A stretch of 64,000 bases of DNA from Serratia grimesii NBRC 13537 (GTDB taxonomy: Bacteria; Pseudomonadota; Gammaproteobacteria; Enterobacterales; Enterobacteriaceae). The position numbers and the translations under genes are program-made. Within the stretch, counting starts at the first letter, position 1, and the number at the start of each line of letters is the position of its first letter. This document shows, in pieces, positions 29,260-37,824 of this stretch. The DNA is taken from positions 248,001-312,000 of the forward strand of contig NZ_BCTT01000003.1 in the NCBI RefSeq assembly GCF_001590905.1. Direction: 5' to 3'. The notes under the pieces were generated by a model, which was not told the DNA's origin, made no database searches, and worked only from the letters and a program-made list of their open reading frames with translations.

Positions 29260-30294
29260 ATGTCTCAGTCTATGCACCAAAACCGCCGTTTTCTGTTAGC
29301 CTCACGACCACACGGTGAACCTACCGCTGACAATTTCCGCCTGGAAACAGTCCCGACACCGCAACCCGCCGCGGGCCAGGTACTGCTGCGCACCGTTTAT
29401 CTGTCACTTGATCCCTATATGCGCGGTCGTATGAGCGATGCCCCCTCGTATGCACCACCTGTGCAGATCGGCGAAGTGATGGTTGGCGGCACGGTATCAC
29501 GCGTTGTCACATCACAGCATCCCGACTTCAAACCCGGCGACTGGGTATTAGGCTACGACGGCTGGCAGGATTATGCATTGTCTGACGGTAGCGGTTTACG
29601 CAACCTCGGTCCTCACCACGCTCACCCAACACGCCTGCTTGGCGTATTGGGTATGCCTGGCTTCACGGCTTATATGGGCTTGGCGGAGATTGGCCAGCCG
29701 AAACCTGGTGAAACCCTGGTAGTTGCAGCAGCCAGTGGCGCCGTCGGATCGGTGGTCGGGCAAGTCGCTAAACTGAAAGGCTGTCGTGTTGTCGGCGTCG
29801 CCGGTGGTAAAGATAAGTGCCGCTACGTGGTGGAAGAGCTGGGCTTCGATGCCTGTATTGATCACCGTGCACCTGATTTTGCTGCACAGTTGGCCGCAGC
29901 TTGCCCACAGGGCATCGATATTTATTATGAAAACGTCGGTGGTGCCGTGTTCGATGCCGTGATGCCACTGCTGAATACCCAGGCACGTATTCCTGTCTGC
30001 GGCATTATCGCTCACTATAACGCAACCAACTTACCTGCCGGACCGGATCGTCTGCCGATGCTACAAGGGCTGATTTTACGTAAGCGCATCCGCATGCAAG
30101 GTTTTATTATTTTCGATGACTTTGCAGAAGGTTTTGACGCATTCCTGCAGCAAATGAGTGAATGGGTTGAGCAAGGAAAAATCAAATTCCGCGAAGACCT
30201 GGTCGACGGACTTGAGAATGCGCCACAGGCATTTATGGGTCTGTTGCAAGGCAAGAACTTCGGCAAGTTAGTGATCCGCGTCGGCGAAGACTAA
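29260..30294 (+). CDS. NADPH-dependent MDR-family oxidoreductase (CurA/YncB-like)
   Basis: A 344-residue zinc-independent medium-chain dehydrogenase/reductase. It has the N-terminal substrate domain (YLSLDPYMRGRMSD, typical of prostaglandin reductase/CurA-type enzymes) and a nucleotide-binding domain with VAAASGAVGSVVGQVAKLKG and DIYYENVGG. Relatives reduce alpha,beta-unsaturated ketones with NADPH. Cys ligands for catalytic zinc are absent, as expected. It is monocistronic and converges on pcp. Confidence 0.9.
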   Translation: MSQSMHQNRRFLLASRPHGEPTADNFRLETVPTPQPAAGQVLLRTVYLSLDPYMRGRMSDAPSYAPPVQIGEVMVGGTVSRVVTSQHPDFKPGDWVLGYDGWQDYALSDGSGLRNLGPHHAHPTRLLGVLGMPGFTAYMGLAEIGQPKPGETLVVAAASGAVGSVVGQVAKLKGCRVVGVAGGKDKCRYVVEELGFDACIDHRAPDFAAQLAAACPQGIDIYYENVGGAVFDAVMPLLNTQARIPVCGIIAHYNATNLPAGPDRLPMLQGLILRKRIRMQGFIIFDDFAEGFDAFLQQMSEWVEQGKIKFREDLVDGLENAPQAFMGLLQGKNFGKLVIRVGED

Positions 30295-30303
30295 CTCCTG
30301 AAA

Positions 30304-30326
30304 GGGCGCAGTCATCGGCTGCGCCC
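30304..30326. terminator. Bidirectional terminator between the MDR gene and pcp
   Basis: Perfect 8-bp inverted repeat GGGCGCAG/CTGCGCCC with a 7-nt loop in the 42-bp gap between convergent genes. A short T-run follows on the minus strand (CCCTTTC), favouring use by pcp. Confidence 0.75.
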
Positions 30327-30336
30327 TCACAGTGAC

Positions 30337-30984
30337 TCAATGTAAAGCACCGCCAGTCATCGATAAATCCTCTCCGACTGTCAACGTAGTATGCACAATA
30401 CTGCGTACCGCCTCGATCATCGTCGCTAATGCCATACTCGGTTTGCCGGGATGATTAACCGCCAGCTCATGGCTATAAGGGATATGGACAAACCCACCTT
30501 TCATTGCCGGATTCTGCTGAGCGATGTGATGACTCAAACCATAAAAAAGCTGGTTACAGTTATAGGTGCCCGCTGTTTGCGACACCCCTGCCGGAATCCC
30601 CAACTGGCGCAGATGGTGCACAATCGCTTTTACCGGCAGCGTCGAAAAATACCCTACAGGCCCGCCATCCACTACGGGTATATCTATTGGCTGGTTACCG
30701 GCGTTATCAGGAATACGGGCATCGATCAGGTTAACGGCTACCCGCTCAACGGAAATCTCAGCACGCCCGCCGGCCAGCCCAAGACAGATCACCGCCTTTG
30801 GACGCAACGTGTCGATAGCCGTAATCAGCTGCTGGTTAGACAATCCCAGCACGCAGGCCAATTGGCAGACAACCACCTCAGCACCGGCGATCATTTCCCC
30901 CGCTAACGCCTGTGCAACCTGCCATGACGGATTAATCAGATCTCCATCAAATGGCTCAATGCCCGTCACCAATACCCTTTTCAT
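30337..30984 (-). CDS. pcp: Pyrrolidone-carboxylate peptidase (pyroglutamyl peptidase I)
   Basis: Pcp is a cytoplasmic cysteine peptidase of family C15 that removes N-terminal pyroglutamate from peptides. The 215-residue protein starts MKRVLVTGIEPFDGDLINPS (start at 30984, with AAGG at suitable spacing). The catalytic Cys is in AGTYNCNQLFYGL, the His in GFVHIPYSHEL, and the Glu is expected in the LAGGRAEISVERVAVN region. It is divergently arranged with a LysR regulator. Confidence 0.95.
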   Translation of the reverse strand: MKRVLVTGIEPFDGDLINPSWQVAQALAGEMIAGAEVVVCQLACVLGLSNQQLITAIDTLRPKAVICLGLAGGRAEISVERVAVNLIDARIPDNAGNQPIDIPVVDGGPVGYFSTLPVKAIVHHLRQLGIPAGVSQTAGTYNCNQLFYGLSHHIAQQNPAMKGGFVHIPYSHELAVNHPGKPSMALATMIEAVRSIVHTTLTVGEDLSMTGGALH

Positions 30985-31082
30985 CATCACACCTTATGTT
31001 GTTATTGAATCAGCGTGCTCTCAGCCTAAACAACGCGGTATGATTCTGGAAATGGATTATCTATATATAGAGTATTCATAAA

Positions 31083-32015
31083 ATGAATTTATCCAGCGTC
31101 GATCTCAATCTTCTGGTGGTGTTTGAAACCTTGTACCAAACACGCAATGTCACCGCCGCCGGCCGCAGTCTGAACCGCGCCCAGCCTTCGGTCAGTAATG
31201 CACTGACCCGACTGCGCACCCTGTTTGGCGACCCATTGTTTGTTCGCAGCGGCGGCAGCATGATGCCAACCGCACGCGCCCACCAGCTAATGCCGCAGAT
31301 ACACCCCGTACTGGAACAAATTCGACAGGCATTGACGCCGCCGACCCATTTCGATCCGGCTACGGCAAATCAACGCCGCTTTAGGTTAGCAGCCGGCGAC
31401 TATGCCGATATCACGCTGTTGCCTACCATCATGAACCGACTGCGCCAGGACGCACCCGGTATTGATATTCGCGTTTCGCGGCTGGATCGCCGCACGATAG
31501 TGCAACAACTTGAGCGAGGGGAAATCGACATTGCCCTGGGCGGCCATCTGGATGCAGCGGAAGGCATGCGGGTGCAACCGTTATTTAACGAGAGTTTCAT
31601 TTGCATCGCCAACCAACATCACCCGCAGTTTGCTGCCGGGAACTGGAGCTTGCAAGAATATATCAGCCTGCCCCACGCGCTTTACGCACCGTCTGATGAT
31701 GGATCTGCACGCGGGATCATCGATCGGCGTTTGGCTGAAATGGGGTTGGAACGACGGGTTGCCGCGACGTTCTCCCATATTATCGCACTGCCTGCTGTAG
31801 TCGCTGGTAGTGATCTGATCGCCACTCTTGCCTACAGCGTCGCCAAACAGTTTTCCGATCCGAAAAAGGTCTGTTTCCTGCCACTGCCCACGGAGCTGGC
31901 AGTGGCTACGTTTTCGATAGATTTGATCGCCGGTCGACAGGCCAAGCGAGATCCAGCGCTGGCCTGGCTGTGTGACACCATTGCCCAGTTAAACTTTGGC
32001 GAAATCGAGGTTTAA
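31083..32015 (+). CDS. LysR-family transcriptional regulator
   Basis: A 310-residue LysR protein. The N-terminal winged HTH (VDLNLLVVFETLYQTRNVTA and RAQPSVSNALTRLRTLFGDP) is of the NodD/LeuO-like type with PLFVRSGGSMMPTARA, and a periplasmic-binding-protein-like effector domain follows. It is transcribed divergently from pcp with a 98-bp gap, so pcp is one candidate target. Effector unknown. Confidence 0.93.
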   Translation: MNLSSVDLNLLVVFETLYQTRNVTAAGRSLNRAQPSVSNALTRLRTLFGDPLFVRSGGSMMPTARAHQLMPQIHPVLEQIRQALTPPTHFDPATANQRRFRLAAGDYADITLLPTIMNRLRQDAPGIDIRVSRLDRRTIVQQLERGEIDIALGGHLDAAEGMRVQPLFNESFICIANQHHPQFAAGNWSLQEYISLPHALYAPSDDGSARGIIDRRLAEMGLERRVAATFSHIIALPAVVAGSDLIATLAYSVAKQFSDPKKVCFLPLPTELAVATFSIDLIAGRQAKRDPALAWLCDTIAQLNFGEIEV

Positions 32016-32034
32016 TCCCAGCAGTTCGGGATTA
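32013..32034. terminator. Hairpin between LysR gene and sbmC
   Basis: Perfect 7-bp inverted repeat TAATCCC/GGGATTA overlapping the LysR stop codon, in the 23-bp gap between convergent genes. Probably terminates in both directions. Confidence 0.6.
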
Positions 32035-32038
32035 GGCC

Positions 32039-32509
32039 TTATATTTTCTGCACCGTCTGATAAATATCGAGGTCAAAATAACCGTCGGCTTCACAGTCGT
32101 TAAGGTAATGCTCGTAACTGACGCCTGCCGTTGGTTTATAGCCACTGGCTGGCAGTTCTCTCTGATAGAAATCCGTCCAGGCTTTGCCAAAATCGCCATC
32201 GGTGATCCGCACGTTATAGACGCCGTATAACCCGACAGGCAGCATTTGCACAGCAAAACCCTCACTGGCCGTCGTCGGCAGTACAAAGTCATCCGGCACG
32301 GTAAATACCACATCGGCCCGCAACTGTTCAGGTGCCACCTCCGACGGATCGTCCCAATACAGCACCAGCCATTTGCCTATCGGAACGCCCTGTTGTTGCT
32401 GCCAGGCCATCAGCCGTTGGCAGCCCAGAGGAATGGTTTGCGGGTAAGGCCCGACCACCCGCACACCCACCACTTTTTCCGCCGGCTTATCTTCTATTCT
32501 GATCGTCAT
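32039..32509 (-). CDS. sbmC: DNA gyrase inhibitor SbmC/GyrI-like protein
   Basis: A 156-residue stand-alone AraC-effector-binding (GyrI-like) domain protein. Sequence runs VVGVRVVGPYPQTIPLGCQR, WLVLYWDDPSEVAPEQLRAD and YLNDCEADGYFDLDIYQTVQ, and aligns along its length with E. coli SbmC, which protects gyrase from toxins such as microcin B17. The start at ATG 32509 follows GGAG. Some members of this fold instead bind small hydrophobic compounds or hydrolyse cyclopropanoids, so the gyrase role is inferred. Confidence 0.88.
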   Translation of the reverse strand: MTIRIEDKPAEKVVGVRVVGPYPQTIPLGCQRLMAWQQQQGVPIGKWLVLYWDDPSEVAPEQLRADVVFTVPDDFVLPTTASEGFAVQMLPVGLYGVYNVRITDGDFGKAWTDFYQRELPASGYKPTAGVSYEHYLNDCEADGYFDLDIYQTVQKI

Positions 32510-32541
32510 CACTCTCTCCTCACCGCATTAGGGGATGTCGC

Positions 32542-33384
32542 CTAAGCGCCAATTTCAGTGCGCACATCCAGTAGCTCAGGGAAGAAGGTCAACTCCAGCG
32601 CCTTTTTCAGGAAACTGACCCCACTTGAGCCGCCGGTACCCGTTTTAAAACCGATGATGCGTTCCACTGTCTTCATATGACGGAAACGCCAAAGGTGGAA
32701 GCTTTCTTCAATATCCACCAGCTTTTCAGCCATTTCATAGGCTTCCCAATACTTTTGCGGGTGGTCATAAATCTCTTTGAACGCGGGCAACAGGTTCGGA
32801 TTACGCTGATAAGGCTGCGTCCAATCACGTTCGATACACTCTTGAGGGATAGGCAAGCCATGGCGGGACAGATAGAGCAAGTATTCATCGTACAAGCTTG
32901 GCGCTTCGAGGATCGCTTTCAGCGCAGCGTGTTTTTCCGCATCGTTACTGAACACGGCCAGCATTGCCGCATTCTTGTTACCCAGTAAAAACTCGATGGA
33001 GCGGTATTGGTGAGACTGGAAACCTGAGGAGTTGCCCAGCACGTCACGGAACTCAACATATTCCGACGGCGTCAGGGTTTCCAACACCGCCCACTGTTCA
33101 AATAACAGACGTTGGATCTGTTTAACCCGCGCCAGGATCTTGAAGCAGTGGCTGAGTTTGTCTTGCTGTACCAAAGCCCGTGCCGCTTGCAGCTCATGCA
33201 GCATCAATTTCATCCACAGCTCAGACGTCTGGTGCTGCACCACAAAGAGCATCTCATCATGATGCTGCGGGTTAGACAGCGGGTGCTGACAGTCCAGCAG
33301 TTGGTCCAGGCACAGGTAATCACCGTAGCTCATGCGTTTGGAAAAATCGGTGACAATCGCGCTTTCTAATTCCCGTTTGTTCAT
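32542..33384 (-). CDS. kynA: Tryptophan 2,3-dioxygenase
   Basis: A haem enzyme that opens the indole ring of tryptophan to N-formylkynurenine. The 280-residue product starts [20 protein letters not shown] (33384). Family signatures are [40 protein letters not shown] and [19 protein letters not shown], which includes the haem-ligand histidine. No kynurenine formamidase or kynureninase is nearby, so it appears as a solitary first step. It lies 245 bp beyond the eight-gene operon on the same strand; membership is doubtful. Confidence 0.95.
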   Translation of the reverse strand: MNKRELESAIVTDFSKRMSYGDYLCLDQLLDCQHPLSNPQHHDEMLFVVQHQTSELWMKLMLHELQAARALVQQDKLSHCFKILARVKQIQRLLFEQWAVLETLTPSEYVEFRDVLGNSSGFQSHQYRSIEFLLGNKNAAMLAVFSNDAEKHAALKAILEAPSLYDEYLLYLSRHGLPIPQECIERDWTQPYQRNPNLLPAFKEIYDHPQKYWEAYEMAEKLVDIEESFHLWRFRHMKTVERIIGFKTGTGGSSGVSFLKKALELTFFPELLDVRTEIGA

Positions 33385-33563
33385 CTGTTCTCTCCGCTGC
33401 GCCCACGACCGGAAGCGGTGTGTAGCGTGCTGCAAACAGAAAACAATAGTACATAACCCCCCGTTCCGAATGACTATAAACGAGAGTTACCTCGCAGATT
33501 TTAGCCTTGAAGAGACGGCGCTCATGTCGGCGAGCGCTTTCTGTTCATCTCCTGCACAGGTTA

Positions 33564-33588
33564 TCCCCGTAGCGCTCATCCACGGGGA
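33564..33588 (-). terminator. Hairpin at the end of the eight-gene operon
   Basis: Perfect 7-bp inverted repeat TCCCCGT/ACGGGGA, 42 bp past the MaoC-like stop. No T-run follows on the minus strand, so it may terminate weakly and allow some read-through to kynA. Confidence 0.45.
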
Positions 33589-33629
33589 CTTCCTCAGCCA
33601 TTCCCACAAGTAAGCATCACCCTCTTTAC

Positions 33630-34145
33630 TCACTCCTGTGCGGGTGAAGATTGAGGTTGAATATAATCCCGGCGCAGCACCATGAAAGATCTTTCAAAGG
33701 TGATCACCGTTTCTCCCGTGGATTTGATCCCCAAGGTTTCCACCGTGATAATGCCTTTATTAGGTTGGGATTTTGAATGGCGTTTCGCCAGGATTTTGCT
33801 CGTTGCGTAGAGCGTATCTCCGACAAAAAGCGGATCTTTTAATCGCACTTTTTCCCACCCCAGGTTAGCGACTGCCCGGGCCGACAATGCCTGCACCGTC
33901 ATACCGCTGACCAGAGCCAACGTAATGCTACTGTTCACCAGAACACGACCATACTCGACCTGGGCACCGTATGCCTGATCGAAATGTAAGGGGTGTTGAT
34001 TCATCGTCAATAAGGTCAACCACGTGTTATCAGCCTCACTGAGCGTACGACCAGGCCAATGTTTAATCGTCATGCCAGGCTCGAAATCCTCGTAATCGCC
34101 ACCGTGCTCTTCAACATATTCGTTGTCGCCAATCCGCCTTAACAT
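33630..34145 (-). CDS. MaoC-type (R)-specific enoyl-CoA hydratase/dehydratase
   Basis: A 171-residue hot-dog-fold protein resembling mesaconyl-/itaconyl-CoA hydratases: FEPGMTIKHWPGRTLSEADN then LLTMNQHPLHFDQAYGAQVE. The latter segment has the catalytic-type Asn/His arrangement. FVGDTLYATSKILAKRHSKS continues the fold. Such enzymes add or remove water at an acyl-CoA double bond. It is the last gene of the operon, overlapping the previous one by 7 bp with AGGGAGA before its ATG. A CitE-like lyase in the same operon is the usual partner of this MaoC subtype. Confidence 0.88.
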   Translation of the reverse strand: MLRRIGDNEYVEEHGGDYEDFEPGMTIKHWPGRTLSEADNTWLTLLTMNQHPLHFDQAYGAQVEYGRVLVNSSITLALVSGMTVQALSARAVANLGWEKVRLKDPLFVGDTLYATSKILAKRHSKSQPNKGIITVETLGIKSTGETVITFERSFMVLRRDYIQPQSSPAQE

Positions 34146-35095
34146 GCCGTTTTCTCCCTGAATTCGTAAAGTGCGAGCGCAGCCGCCGTATCTTCAATAG
34201 CCAAACCTACGCTGCGAAATAGCGTGGTCTGCCCTTCATTAGCAGCAACCTCACCAAGAATAAGAGCGCCGAGTTCATGAAGATGTGCAGGCTGGATATA
34301 CCCTTTATTGAGGGCAGTGCGAACCTCCCCGGCATCTTCCTGAGCAGAAGGCCCTGTTTCCACCACGACAAACGCCGTTTTCAATAAAACGGGGTCCACT
34401 TCAATCGCGTCTTCGTGGGTACCACCGATAATATTCAGATGTGCTCCCGGCACGACCCAATCGGCTGCAATCAAAGGCTCGCAAGAAGACGTGGACGTGG
34501 TGGTACAGATAATCTCTGCACCTTGCACTGCGTCGAACAGGCTCTGACAGATGACAACCTGAGCCGCCGTCACCGTCCGCGCCCACTGCACGAACGCTTC
34601 GGTTCTGGCTATTGTGCGGGAATAAATCCGCACTCGGGCAATCTGACGTACGGCAAGCATCGCCAACAAGGTTGCCCGAGCCTGTACACCCGCCCCCAGA
34701 ATGGCAAGGTCAGCGGCCCCCGCAGGAGCACACAAATGGGTTGCCAAGCCTGCAACCGCGCTGGTTCTCACGGCGGTTAACGCAGCACCATCGAGTAACG
34801 CCATCATCTGACCCGTATTGATGTCCGTTAGCACCACCACGCCGTGAATCAGCGAAAGCCCCTTCGTGGAATTACCGGGCGTCAGCGTGGTTATCTTGAC
34901 ACTGGCAACACCGCGTTTCATCCACCCCGCCGGGCTGATTAACATTTCGGAAGGACCATGGTTCAATAACATTCGTGACGGTGACTGTTCTTTCCCACTA
35001 CGTAAATCCTGGAACACGTCACTCAGGCTGGCCATGACATGCCGAAGTGGGGTATTCCCCGACATTTCGGCTTCACTTATGATTCGCATCGTCAC
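34139..35095 (-). CDS. Ornithine cyclodeaminase / mu-crystallin-family enzyme
   Basis: A 318-residue NAD(P)-binding protein of the OCD/mu-crystallin family. The substrate-binding part contains [17 protein letters not shown] (conserved Lys) and [20 protein letters not shown] (conserved Arg). The Rossmann fold is [14 protein letters not shown], and [14 protein letters not shown] holds the family's acidic position. Family members cyclise ornithine, reduce cyclic imines, dehydrogenate alanine or form amino-acid conjugates in siderophore and antibiotic pathways. The substrate cannot be told from sequence. It probably starts at GTG 35095, overlapping the aldolase stop (GTGA); ATG 35089 is the alternative. 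Confidence 0.88.
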   Translation of the reverse strand: MTMRIISEAEMSGNTPLRHVMASLSDVFQDLRSGKEQSPSRMLLNHGPSEMLISPAGWMKRGVASVKITTLTPGNSTKGLSLIHGVVVLTDINTGQMMALLDGAALTAVRTSAVAGLATHLCAPAGAADLAILGAGVQARATLLAMLAVRQIARVRIYSRTIARTEAFVQWARTVTAAQVVICQSLFDAVQGAEIICTTTSTSSCEPLIAADWVVPGAHLNIIGGTHEDAIEVDPVLLKTAFVVVETGPSAQEDAGEVRTALNKGYIQPAHLHELGALILGEVAANEGQTTLFRSVGLAIEDTAAALALYEFREKTAC

Positions 35096-36093
35096 AAGGC
35101 GACCCTCTTCAATTCAGCCACCACCTCAACGATAAGGTCTTCTTGCCCGGCAACGACTTGTCGTTTTCCCAGTTCGAAAAATACATCACGTGGATCGACC
35201 CCTGCGGTACCTGCATGGTTGATGACCGGATTTTTGAAACCCGAAAATACGCCTGCCAGGCCGCTAACAATGCCCAGAGAGTCGATCATCGGTGGGGTAA
35301 CCATTAACTCGCGGGCCGCAAGCTCTGCGGCATCAAGGAAGCGATAAAGATCTATACCCGTTTTAAACGCCAGACGCTCTAACACTGGCACCAAAACTTC
35401 CAGTTGGGTATTCCCCGCTCCAGCGCCGAATCCTCGCGCGCAGCCATCAATAATGGTGGCCCCAGCTTGCGCAGCAGCCACCGAGTTAGCTACCGCCATC
35501 CCCAAATTGTTATGCCCGTGGAAAATCAGCGGCACATCAACCTGCATTCGCATCGCCGTGATGCGCGCAGTAACATCCTGAGGCAGGAGACTGCCGGCAG
35601 AATCCATGATGCCGACAGCCTGTGCGCCGTACCCCACTAACTGTTCGGCCTGCACAGCCAATTCCATAGGCGTTGCCATGTGGCTCATCATCAGCACCGC
35701 GTGCGCTTGCGCCCCCTGCTCACGCAACCATCCCACGTGGCGTTCGGCGAGGGTAGCTTCCGTACAATGCGTGCCAATGCGAACCACATCCGTGCCGTGG
35801 GCAAGCGCTTTTGACAAGTCAGCGATGGTTCCCCAACCGGGCAACATAAACACGCCCATCCTGGTGTTTACCAATGCCTCACGCACGATAGCCAGCATCT
35901 CATCATCGCTTAATGCGGCGCGCCCTACCTGGTAAGAGGACGCGCCAAGCCCGTTCCCGTGACCAACTTCAACAATTGATACGCCCGTTTGATCGACAGC
36001 GGTCGCGTAGTCTCGCAACTGAGCCGCGGTGAGTTGGTGTTTGACCGCATGCTGGCCATCACGCAGGGTTGAATCGTTAATTAGGATAGCCAT
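35092..36093 (-). CDS. 4-hydroxy-2-oxovalerate aldolase-type enzyme
   Basis: A 333-residue DRE-TIM metallolyase of the MhpE/DmpG type. Visible are the metal/catalytic motif [31 protein letters not shown], the metal-binding [18 protein letters not shown] and [19 protein letters not shown]. The family splits 4-hydroxy-2-oxoacids into pyruvate and an aldehyde, or joins them in reverse. Start at ATG 36093, after GGAGGG; it overlaps the dehydrogenase stop by 17 bp. Normally this pair ends a meta-cleavage pathway, but none of the preceding enzymes is present here. Confidence 0.93.
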   Translation of the reverse strand: MAILINDSTLRDGQHAVKHQLTAAQLRDYATAVDQTGVSIVEVGHGNGLGASSYQVGRAALSDDEMLAIVREALVNTRMGVFMLPGWGTIADLSKALAHGTDVVRIGTHCTEATLAERHVGWLREQGAQAHAVLMMSHMATPMELAVQAEQLVGYGAQAVGIMDSAGSLLPQDVTARITAMRMQVDVPLIFHGHNNLGMAVANSVAAAQAGATIIDGCARGFGAGAGNTQLEVLVPVLERLAFKTGIDLYRFLDAAELAARELMVTPPMIDSLGIVSGLAGVFSGFKNPVINHAGTAGVDPRDVFFELGKRQVVAGQEDLIVEVVAELKRVAL

Positions 36094-36964
36094 TAGCGCC
36101 CTCCATTTTGTTTCGAAAAGCGGCATACTGTTCAGCAACCAAAATGGCGGCGGAATTGATCAGATCCAGGTTCCCCGCGTATTCAGGCATCACACTGCTA
36201 CTGGCGACAACCTCCAGAGAAATCGACACTCGCCCTTCCGTGACCTTGCACGCTGTCAACGTATAACCCGCTGAGAATTCACGCACCGCGGCAGCCGCAG
36301 CTGCAACAACAGGCGTTATCTGTTCCATTGTCGCGCCCGGGATATCGGCAAAAATCGTGACTCTGAACATGGCTGGCGGTGCTGCTGGACTGATGTTGAG
36401 GATTGCCTTGGTATTTGCCACACCGGTGAACGCGCTGAGTGCAATCTGCGTTGTTTCCACATATTCATCGATGTTGATTCGGGTCGCTCGCCCGAGAATG
36501 TCACTGGCGACCGTCGCTACCACTTCGATATCGTTAATGACAAAGTGCTGACTAAGCGCATGCAGGATAGGTATCGATGCCTGCCCGCCACAACTGATTA
36601 GACTGACATTGCGATCGGCCAACGCGTCTGTTCCCGTCACTGTTGGTACTATCATTTTCCCAACATGACTGGGTGTTAAGTCGATCAGTAACGTGCCTAG
36701 CGGGCGTAACAGTTCCCAATGTTTGACATGTGACATCGCGTTAGTGGCGTCGAACACCACATCGAAGGGTTTTGGCGCGGCCAAAATAGCGTCAATACCG
36801 CTAGCACTGGTCGGGCAGCCCAACTGGGCTGCGATTTCAAGACCGGCGGAATCCTTGTTACGCCCTGCGAGCAATTGGCAATTAAGTAAGGGTGAACGGT
36901 GTATTTTATTGACCAGATCCATGCCAATGGCACCAGTCCCGATAACGGCAACGGAAAGCGTCAT
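36077..36964 (-). CDS. Acylating aldehyde (acetaldehyde) dehydrogenase
   Basis: A 295-residue protein of the MhpF/DmpF family, which converts an aldehyde plus CoA and NAD to acyl-CoA and channels its substrate from the adjacent aldolase. The N-terminal Rossmann motif is [17 protein letters not shown], and the catalytic Cys is in [17 protein letters not shown]. The usual TSA-x-AH motif reads [14 protein letters not shown], a divergence near the NAD site. Start at ATG 36964 (AGGAG before it), with a 4-bp ATGA overlap with the CitE-like gene. Confidence 0.92.
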   Translation of the reverse strand: MTLSVAVIGTGAIGMDLVNKIHRSPLLNCQLLAGRNKDSAGLEIAAQLGCPTSASGIDAILAAPKPFDVVFDATNAMSHVKHWELLRPLGTLLIDLTPSHVGKMIVPTVTGTDALADRNVSLISCGGQASIPILHALSQHFVINDIEVVATVASDILGRATRINIDEYVETTQIALSAFTGVANTKAILNISPAAPPAMFRVTIFADIPGATMEQITPVVAAAAAAVREFSAGYTLTACKVTEGRVSISLEVVASSSVMPEYAGNLDLINSAAILVAEQYAAFRNKMEGANGYPN

Positions 36965-37824
36965 GGGTTGCTCCTGTCGAATCGCGCAGCCCACGCCTTG
37001 CCTAACCCCAGAGTCGTCCGGGCCATACGGGCAAAAGGTGGCCCCACCATGTGCCCATCCAGCAAGGCAATTCCCCCTTCGGCTGCCTGGACGGCATCGG
37101 TAATGCGACGTGCGATCAATAACGCTTCTTCATTCGGCCGCAGCGCTGTATTGATCAACTCAAGTTCGCTGGGATGCACGGTGGCTTTACCGTGGAAACC
37201 CAAATCTTTGGCGTTTTGAATTTCGTTTGCCAATACCTCGGGTTCGGAAAGACGGTAATTGGCGGTATCAATGCAACCAATGCCGTGTCTGGCACTCGCC
37301 AAAACCATGGCCTGACGAGCCGCCAACATCCCAGACCAGGTAATCTGTACACCAAGGGTGGCGGCCAAATCTGCGGAGCCAAAAATCAATCCGTCAGCCA
37401 CTGACGCCACATTATCAAGATCGGTAATGGCTTCTACAGTCTCTATGGTCAGATAAATTTCTGGGTACTTGCCTGCGGAAGCGAACGTTTCACGCAGAAA
37501 AATAACCTCGGCAGGCGACCTGACCATGGACATGACGATGAAACCCGGTGTGGCGCTGCCGCTGCAAAGCATGACTACATCATGTAACGCATCAATCGTA
37601 CCCAGTGCATTGATTCGCACGGCAATATTTGCAGACGCTGGAGCATTATCAAGAGCAGTACGGCAGATCACCCTTCCTTCGGCTTTGGCTGGGCCTGGAA
37701 CGGAATCTTCCAAATCAATCAAATGGACATCAGCATCATAAGACAGCGCCTTAACAACGCGGTTAAGTGATAAAGCCGGCGTGTACAGAATGCTACGGGG
37801 AATAGCGCGTGTGATATCCGTCAT
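36961..37824 (-). CDS. CitE-like lyase (HpcH/HpaI family)
   Basis: A 287-residue TIM-barrel protein of the citrate lyase beta/malyl-CoA lyase family: RSILYTPALSLNRVVKAL, the metal-binding LIDLEDSVPGPAKAEGR, LTIETVEAITDLDNV, IFGSADLAATLGV and GFHGKATVHPSELELIN. Such enzymes make or break a bond between a 2-oxoacid or glyoxylate and an acyl-CoA, such as citramalyl-CoA or malyl-CoA. It is coupled to the oxoamine synthase gene by a 4-bp overlap. Genuine citrate lyase is excluded, because CitD and CitF are absent. Confidence 0.9.
   Translation of the reverse strand: MTDITRAIPRSILYTPALSLNRVVKALSYDADVHLIDLEDSVPGPAKAEGRVICRTALDNAPASANIAVRINALGTIDALHDVVMLCSGSATPGFIVMSMVRSPAEVIFLRETFASAGKYPEIYLTIETVEAITDLDNVASVADGLIFGSADLAATLGVQITWSGMLAARQAMVLASARHGIGCIDTANYRLSEPEVLANEIQNAKDLGFHGKATVHPSELELINTALRPNEEALLIARRITDAVQAAEGGIALLDGHMVGPPFARMARTTLGLGKAWAARFDRSNP

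Noticed and set aside
35092-36964. Aldolase and acylating dehydrogenase as part of an aromatic meta-cleavage pathway
   Set aside because: No extradiol dioxygenase, ring-product hydrolase or 2-hydroxypentadienoate hydratase is present, and the local aromatic pathway is the ortho (beta-ketoadipate) route.
33630-37824. Simple itaconate-degradation cluster
   Set aside because: No itaconate CoA-transferase, and the operon also encodes an oxoamine synthase, JmjC oxygenase and exporter that such a pathway does not need.
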